64,000 bases of DNA from Chelonoidis abingdonii (Eukaryota > Chordata > Testudines > Testudinidae): the NCBI RefSeq assembly GCF_003597395.2, contig NC_133771.1, positions 55,684,114 to 55,748,113 of the forward strand. The letters are read 5' to 3'. The position numbers were made by a program, and so were the translations under genes. The notes beneath the pieces were generated by a model, which made no database searches, was not told where the DNA came from, and was given only the letters and a program-made list of their open reading frames with translations. Shown piece by piece: positions 57,076 through 64,000 of the stretch. Every line of letters begins with the position of its first letter. Within the stretch, counting starts at the first letter, position 1.

Positions 57076-57554
57076 AAGGGAGGCACTACTGCATCCTCCT
57101 CATCCAACTTTGAATGTGGTCTGATCCAGTAGGCATGCTTAAAGAATGTTCACCAGAATGGGCACTGAAAGCTAATATCTTCCCAGGTTTGTAGATTGTT
57201 GGGGTTCAGGCATGAGCTAGGTATCCAGATGCCTAGAATGAGGCAGCAATACATATGTCCAGAGGCAGAAACTTAGGTACCCAGGGATATTTTATAGTGA
57301 AAATTTAGGCACCAACTAAGTTTAGGTTCCTACAGGGTTAGGCAGCAGCCAAGTAGGTATTTTAGGTGCCTAAATCTGGCATTTAGGTATCTAGGTTCCT
57401 TTGTGGATCTGTGCTGAAGCCAGCTTATATGCATTCACTCACACACACATATTAGTAGAAAGTCTGTGTTGTTGCATTGTTGTGGCATTTGAGCCAAGTA
57501 ATCCAGTATCTGTGCAGTCTCCCTCAAACAACCAATGAAATTGGTGTTTGCAAG

Positions 57555-58237
57555 CAGGGCGGGTGCAAGGAAGTTTCGCGCCCTAGGCGAAACTTCCACC
57601 TTGCACCCCCCACCCCCACCCCCAGCTAACCCCGCCCCCCCACGGCAGCTAACTCAGCCTCCCACTCGGGAGCCCCCCCTGCAGCAGCTACCCCCACCAC
57701 CACAACAGCTAATCCCTCTCCACCCCATCCTCCCACAGCAACTAACCCCACCCGGGGAGACTTCCCTTGTCCCCCCACGGCAGCTAACTCCACCAGGGGA
57801 TACTCTGCCCCATCGCCCCGTGGCAGCTAACCCCACTCGGGGACACTCTCCCCCATCTCCCAGTGGCAGCTAACCCTGCCTGGGGAGACTCCCCCTGTGA
57901 AAGCTAACACTGCCTGGGTTTTCCCTCATCCAGCTCACCTCGGCTCCGCCTCCTCCACTGAGCATGTCGGTGCTGCTATAATTTTCCTCCCCGCCCAGGT
58001 GTGCGGCACCGATTGGAAGAGACTTAGAGCTGAGCTGTGTGCTCAGTGGAGGAGGCAGAGTGGAGGTGAGCTGGGGCAGGGAGCTGTTCCCCTGTGCGCC
58101 TCCCCCGTTACTGCGGACAGCCCTCCGTGCACGACCCCCCAACCCTACCACCTCGCCCGAGGGGACTTTTAGGCGCCCCCAACCACTAGGGGCCCTAGGC
58201 GGCCACCTAGTTTGCCTAAATGGTTGCACCGGCCCTG
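57555..58237. mobile_element. hAT-type non-autonomous element with internal minisatellite
   Basis: Termini CAGGGCGGGTGCAAGG and TTGCACCGGCCCTG are inverted repeats. Flanking octamers TTTGCAAG (57547-57554) and CTTGCAAG (58238-58245) match 7 of 8. Inside, a unit of about 40-45 bp with the core GGCAGCTAACCCCACTCGGGGA repeats five or six times between 57625 and 57910. No transposase. Confidence 0.85.
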
Positions 58238-58245
58238 CTTGCAAG

Positions 58246-59884
58246 TTAACTGTAGAATAATGGTCATGATTGCTTGAATTACTTCTGAAAGCACAATGGA
58301 CTAGGGCTTTTTGCCTGGCAATAGATACGTGCCTTCCTGTAGCTGTGCACTACACAGCTGTAATTTGTAAAGTCAAAATGGCTGAGGACCTAAAAATTGG
58401 AGGGTAAGAATACGTGAATCTCAGTAATGACTGAACTTGGTGATTTCTTAACAAAAAGAGCTCTCACCATGCTTATAGCTGCTTCCATCACTTCACATTG
58501 AGCCATCAGATATTCTAGGTTTCTGAGTGACACACAGAGTGACAATCATGGAATCTTACTATAGAGACATAATTTCCTTCTACTTGCTGAGCTAATGGTT
58601 TTATTCCTTTAGTTCAGTGAGGAAACACTTTTGTTTTTGGAGCCAAAGCCCATGTGAATTCCATTTTAGAGGCTATATGAATTCTGAGAGGGTAGTGAGC
58701 TGACCACCTTTGGTTTCTGAATACACATTGCTGCCGTTCATTACAAATGCACAGCACATTTTGTCAAGAAAGGAAGACAGCACACATCACAAATGTATTA
58801 CCAAGGTTATGATGCTGGCAGACAATCAAAAAGCTCCATTTGTGTTTAGTGCAATAAAGCCATTTCATAATATTGATTATTAAACTGCATTAAGAAGTAA
58901 AAGCCCTTATATGGATATTTATGTTTAAGAAAAAACACATTTATAGAAGATATTTAACAATTTTATATCCCAATGAAAAATACTATGGATAAGATACTCG
59001 CTAAGCAGTACTCGTCCCGAAATGCTCTGTTCTGTGAAGGCATTTTGAAGGTAGTATTCCATTCTTTTATTATAATTATTATGAATTTAAAATAGTACTT
59101 TAATTCCTGGACATTATAAATGATAAGTGAATTGAGAGGAGATTCATTGCTAGACAAGGTACTTCTCCATCCCCACACAAGCTCTAGAGATCAAAGTCAT
59201 TTGCTGATAACATTTTCATGCTGATTACATTAATCTGATCCTTTTGGATGTACATAACAGATTGCTGCAGACATTCACACTGAGAATGAAGGTGTGGCCG
59301 CCTGCTAAGAACTTGTTCCAGCTTCCTCACTTTATATTTGCACCTGCTGTCAGTAACTACGCTGTGTTCAGCATTTCTGGTTTTATTCCCTCGTCAAACA
59401 GCAGCTCCAACAATGTCCTCTTTAGCTCAGTATTTTGCCCATCTTTCTCCTTACAGTCACCATTCTCATTTTACCTCTGGCATTTATATGAGACCCACTG
59501 AATCCCATTACTCTGCTACATTTCACACATGTAACATTCAAGTTATTTTGCATTGAAAGTACAGTACTTCTTGAGAGACTCTACATCAGTACAATGGTCT
59601 GTAGTAGCAGATTTTGATGCAAGATCAGGGCCTGAATTAGAATCTGTTTACAAAATGACTCATTAAATTGGGCCCGGTGCTACCTTATTGCCTCTCACTA
59701 GCCACTTGCTAACTCACTCTCTATTCCTAGATCTCTAGCCAATGGCTCAAAGAGCTATTTCTAATGCGATGTGGTCCTTTTCCCTTTTTCATTGCTTATT
59801 TTACATTGAAATAGCTGAACCAAATTACCTTACTTGCCTATCCATTGACGACATAGTCCAAGAACCACTGGGGACAATGTTTTT
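58246..59884. other. no feature recognised
   Basis: AT-rich DNA without a recognisable gene or well-preserved repeat. Short overlapping frames at 59244-59556 carry no domain signature. Confidence 0.5.
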
Positions 59885-60579
59885 GACCGTTCAGGCATTG
59901 GGAGCTCAGCCAAGAATGCAAATGTTTTTCGGAGACTGCAGGAACTGTGGGATAGCTGGAGTCCTCAGTCCCCCCTCCCTCCCTCCATGAGCGTCCATTT
60001 GATTCTTTGGCTTTCTGTTATGCTTGTCACACAGCACTGTGTTGAGTCCCTGCTGTGGCCTCTGTCTATCATAGCGTGGAGATTTTTTCAAATGCTTTGG
60101 CATTTCGTCTTCTGGAATGGAGCTTTGATAGAACAGATTTGTCTCTCCATACAGTGATCAGATCCAGTATCTCCCTTACGGTCCATGCTGGAGCTCTTTT
60201 TGGACCTGGGACTGCATGGCAACCCGTGCTGATCAGCGCTCCACGCTGGGAAAACAGGAAATGAAATTCAAAAGTTCGCGGGGCTTTTCCTGCCTACCTG
60301 GCCAGTGCATCCGAGTTCAGATTGTTTTCCAGAGTGGTCACAATGGTGCACTGTGGGATACTGCCCGGAGGCCAATACTGTCGTATTGCGGCCACACTAA
60401 CCCTAATCCGACATGGCAATACCGATTTCAGCGCTACTCCCCTCGTCAGGAAGGAGTACAGAAATCGGTTTTAAGAGCCCTTTATATCGATATAAAGGGC
60501 TTCGTTGTATGGACGGGTGCAGGGTTAATTCGGTTTAATGCTGCTAAATGCAGTTTAAACGCGTAGTGTAGACTAGGCC
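59885..60579 (-). mobile_element. Harbinger right end with SANT/Myb-like relic
   Basis: It ends GTAGTGTAGACTAGGCC (60579). The interior matches 36790-37479, including CCCTTTATATCGATATAAAGGGC, a perfect palindrome near the end. A minus-strand relic at 59906-60103 reads IPQFLQSPKNICILG at its C-terminus, with frameshifted RGHSRDSTQC-like text in the neighbouring frame: the element's DNA-binding partner protein. No left TIR or transposase is nearby, so the copy is truncated or an internal-deletion derivative. Confidence 0.75.
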
Positions 60580-62070
60580 AAGATCCTCAGAAGTGCAGCA
60601 AAGCACATTTCTCATGGTAAATCTCAGCCTCTTAGTGCCTTCTCCTTCTTCCCTATCTCACCATGATTCTAGCATTACATTCCTATGTAAGAACTGCCCT
60701 GGTCATAATCACAACTCTTTCCTTGTGTCTCCTCCCGTGGCTACAGCATGGATTTATACCACAGTCACTTCTTTAATTAATCAGCAGCAGATCAATTTTC
60801 AGCATGAAACACACGTTTAATGTCTTTCAGAGAAGTTGTTAAACCAGGATTCTGATCACACATGGTAATTAAAGACATTTCTTGCTGCTTTACTGGTCAA
60901 ATTCCAATTTTAGGAATGGATTCTGCAGCCAGATCAAATCTTGCCGTTTCAAATATATATGATATTCATCTTGACTTCCTTTCCTAAGTTAGTGTGTAGT
61001 GCTGCAGTATGTTGTTAAAGAGTTTTTGAGTTTCATCTCATTGGCGAAATATTTCATATTATATTATACATTTTATAAGATAACTTGCAAAGCATTTGTA
61101 GTCCTTATGGATAAAAGACACTCAATAAATAAGTTAATATGTACAATTAACTTGCTTCCCTGCCATACAAATGATACAAATATTTATACTGTAGGGCTCT
61201 AGCACACTTATTCTGGTGCTTTCTGTCACCCCAGACTGCCTTCAACTTCAGTAGCAGATGCTAACTAGAAAGGGTCCATGGGAAAGGAGAAACAAAGCAA
61301 AAAACAGAGAACCTATGGAATTTGTGAAAGACAGAACTGAAAACCACTAATGGACATATATGTTGTATACATTCTTTTGGTCTCCAAATAGCTATGAACA
61401 TTGACAGAAATTCTGTTTGCCTTAGTTTTGTGAAGAGGCATGTGGGTGAAAAAACTTCAATAGGGAAATATTGTGTAAGCAAATAGAGGTATCTCGTTCA
61501 TTGCATGATTTGTAGCCTCCAGTGTGTTACTCAAAGTCCCACAGACAGTGAATCCTCTCTTTTCCTTATTTCTATAGGTATGTTGTGGGATGCACTGTCT
61601 CTTCCCCTACAACTCACCTCTTCTATGCACGACTACCAGTAGGTGAATGCAGAGCTGTTTAGTTTCAGTATAAAATGTGTTTATACCATGGAGAACTAAG
61701 GATGCTGTAATCATTCCAAGTAGTCAGGTTGTGAAGTGAAGTGGAATATTTCTTTTTAGGAAAGAAAATAAGGTGATAAAAGACTAATTTATCAGAAAGC
61801 ATTGTGTTACATCCCCATTAATATAGTGTAATTTAAAAGGAATGACAACAACAGGGTCTGTACTTGATTTGCTGCAGCAAATGCCTTACTCACATGGGTG
61901 CTCAGAATGTGCTCTTTGTTGTATTTCTAGCCCACACCATTTATTTCAGGTCTTTCCGTGTTGTAATGGGCTCTGTTTAGGCTTAACTCTTAACACTGGA
62001 CTATTCTTGTATTCTATGCTCCCTGTGTTTCTTGGCAAGGATAGCAGGACGCCGTGAATATGAGAGGACA
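60580..62070. other. no feature recognised
   Basis: AT-rich DNA without gene or clear repeat. Confidence 0.5.
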
Positions 62071-62750
62071 TAAAAACATAAGAATGGCCATTCTAATTCA
62101 GACCAATAGTCCATCTATCTGAGTATCCTGTCTTCTGACAGTGGCCAATGCCAGATGCTTCAGAGGGAGTGGACAGAACAGGACAATTTATCAAATTATC
62201 CACGCCTGTCATCCAGTCTTAGCTTCTAGCAGTTAAAGTTTTAGAGACCCTCCTCCCACCAACATAGGGTTGTATCCCTGACCATCTTGGCTAATAGCCA
62301 TTTGTAGAGCTATCATCCATGAACATATCTAATTCTTTTCTGAACCCAGTTATAGTTTTGGCCTTCACAACATCTCCTGGCAACAAGTTCCACAAGCTGA
62401 CTCTGTCTGTGTGAAGAAATACTTCGTTATGATTGTTTTAAACCTGCTGCCTATTAATTTCATTGGGTGACTTTCATTCATATGTGATGAGAAGGGGTAA
62501 AATACAGTTTTGTATTCACTTTCCTCATATCAGTTATTATTTTATAGACTTCTACCATATTATCCTTCAGTTATCTCTTTACAAGTTGAACAGTACCAAT
62601 CTTCTTAATCTCTTATCATATAGAAGTTGTTCCATACCCTTAATCATTTTTGTTGTTCTTCTCTGTATATTTTCCTATTCTAATATATATTTTTTGAATT
62701 GAGGCAAACAGAACTGTATGCAGGATTCAAGGTGTGGGCATACCATGGAT
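62071..62750 (-). repeat. CR1-type LINE 3' portion (second 3'-end type)
   Basis: The plus strand begins AAAAACATAAGAATGGCCAT and proceeds through ACCAATAGTCCATCTATCTG and CCTGTCTTCTGACAGTGGCC, the reversed 3' UTR of a CR1 subgroup common in turtles and birds. It then enters a degenerate ORF2 end (CAACATCTCCTGGCAACAAG, TTGTTGTTCTTCTCTGTATA). It is 5'-truncated near 62750. The tail type differs from the other CR1 copies here. Confidence 0.75.
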
Positions 62751-64000
62751 TGAAAGAGTTATATTATGATATGACCATTATAATATCTCCTGGGCTGGCA
62801 CTTTTGTGTCTCAAGTTGCCTTTCAACCAAAAACAAAGTATCTCTGTTAAAAGGCTCCTTCTACATAAAAGAGAAACCATTTGAAAATGTCCATTACTTC
62901 TGACGCCTAGTGTAAATCACATAAGGGTTAAAGACCTGTGGATAGAGACTTCCCAGCAATTTGTATCCCAAGCTATATACATGCCTCTGCCATGCTTCCG
63001 AACAGTCTGGAGTCTTCCCAACCCCATGCATTTTAGCATACTTTTGCAACTGCCATGCTGCCACTAGCTTTCTGCAGGTGCCTGCCCTGCTTTTTGTCAT
63101 CTGTCTGTGTGTCAGCCCCTCTTGTGGGGTCAGAACAATTGCATTAATTGAAATAGCATTAATTCAGTATTTTTCAGCCTAAGTAACCTCCACAATGTTT
63201 AGGGGACATCATATGGAGCGCAGCTCGGTGGTATGCTCCACTCCAGAACTTCTACAAATCTATATGAATTCCACTAGATACAGAGTATGTCCTGCCACAA
63301 CCATTCTACTTTGGGTGCTACTACTCATGCAGCAAGTTCCTAATTTTTTTTTCCCTTTGCAATGAGTAAGAAAATGGAGCATATGATCCAGAAAAAATAG
63401 CTCATATATCTGCTATTTAACTTCCCAGCTGGGCTTGAAATATTCTGATACTGCACCTCACACTATTTACACATTTCCATGTCTGGTCCTGGCTGGAATT
63501 AAGAAGTGCTCAGTCATGTGAAAATGAAAACCAACGTACAATCTGAAGGCTAGCTGAACATCTCTGAATTTGAAAAGTGGCTCATTTTGGGACTGACTTG
63601 AGTTTAGCTAATGATTTGTTCTTACTTTTTTCCAAACCAGTTTGCCTGAACCAAGTTTTGATCCATATATCACATAGCCCGAAAACATGAAACTGTTATC
63701 ACCTCACACGATTGCACATGGGCTGATGAAAAGAAGTATATTTTTAAATGAAGAAGTGTGTTATAAATTGTTTACTACTGCTCCTTTAAATACCTCTGGA
63801 AGGTGGAAATTTTCCATAGAATTGGTACACAACAGGCACCACTCATATGCACTCTTTCATATAACCCCAAAGCAGCAGCATGCTTTAAGCCTGTTTTAGT
63901 GTCTCCATGGGCATTAACTTCTGATCAGTCAGTACCAATGTTGGCCAGTTGTGAACCAAACACACACATACATTTGGCTATTCTTAATCCTCCATAGCCT
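62751..64000. other. no feature recognised
   Basis: AT-rich DNA to the window edge. Small frames are uninformative. Confidence 0.5.

Larger units (their letters stand above)
52487..58137 (+). repeat. 5.7-kb block, copy 2 (cleaner)
   Basis: Direct repeat of 46110-51813. Its 3' half (about 55600 onward) has fewer homopolymer errors than copy 1. Unlike copy 1 it continues past the shared end through the complete right terminus of the hAT element at 58237. Confidence 0.9.

Overview
The window looks like nuclear DNA of a cryptodiran turtle. The best evidence is a Pol III SINE of the turtle Cry type at 28258-28437 (box A and box B both visible). Supporting it are many old CR1 LINE tails ending in ATTCTATG-like octamers, MIR-like tRNA-CORE elements, PIF/Harbinger and hAT copies, a DIRS retrotransposon, and Penelope-type repeats with hammerhead-like cores. 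The exact species cannot be read from the sequence. I find no host protein-coding exon, rRNA, functional tRNA gene or CRISPR array. The long open frames are either decayed transposon genes or products of biased composition. The locus reads as an intron or gene desert filled with transposons.

Layout. 1-5130: AT-rich DNA with a split tRNA-derived SINE and a CR1 scrap. 5131-9785: a minus-strand DIRS element with inverted terminal repeats, an internal complementary region, gag, RNase H and tyrosine recombinase, but no reverse transcriptase. 9786-13322: mostly featureless, with a very old L2-like remnant. 13331-16692: a nest of elements inside a hAT copy that still has a perfect 8-bp target duplication (GTTACATC); the nest includes a 1.14-kb solo LTR. 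16700-26730: scattered CR1, MIR-like, Penelope-like and MITE copies. 26734-37479: DNA bounded by Harbinger ends with a TAA/TAG target duplication. It contains a transposase remnant, a 100-N gap, unrelated old sequence, SANT/Myb-like ORF remnants and a bizarre G/T-rich island. 39270-39546: a second copy of the flanks of that insertion, without the insertion. 39864-41519: a hAT element with about 0.6-kb inverted arms. 42575-44876: two more Penelope-like foldbacks. 46110-58137: a block of about 5.7 kb present twice in direct orientation, the first copy ending at a 25-N gap. 58246-64000: quiet sequence with a Harbinger right end and a CR1 tail.

Assembly quality matters here. The first copy of the 5.7-kb block and the 31.4-37.5 kb segment carry dense single-base indels and doubled letters, as expected from unpolished long-read gap filling. 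Several of the most striking patterns (duplication, empty site, G/T island) may be assembly products or unmerged haplotypes. The best biological signals are the DIRS terminal architecture with its RT deletion, the hammerhead-like cores, the inverted-arm hAT, and the hAT nest with its intact target duplication. Boundaries of degenerate repeats are good to about 20 bp unless exact duplications are named.
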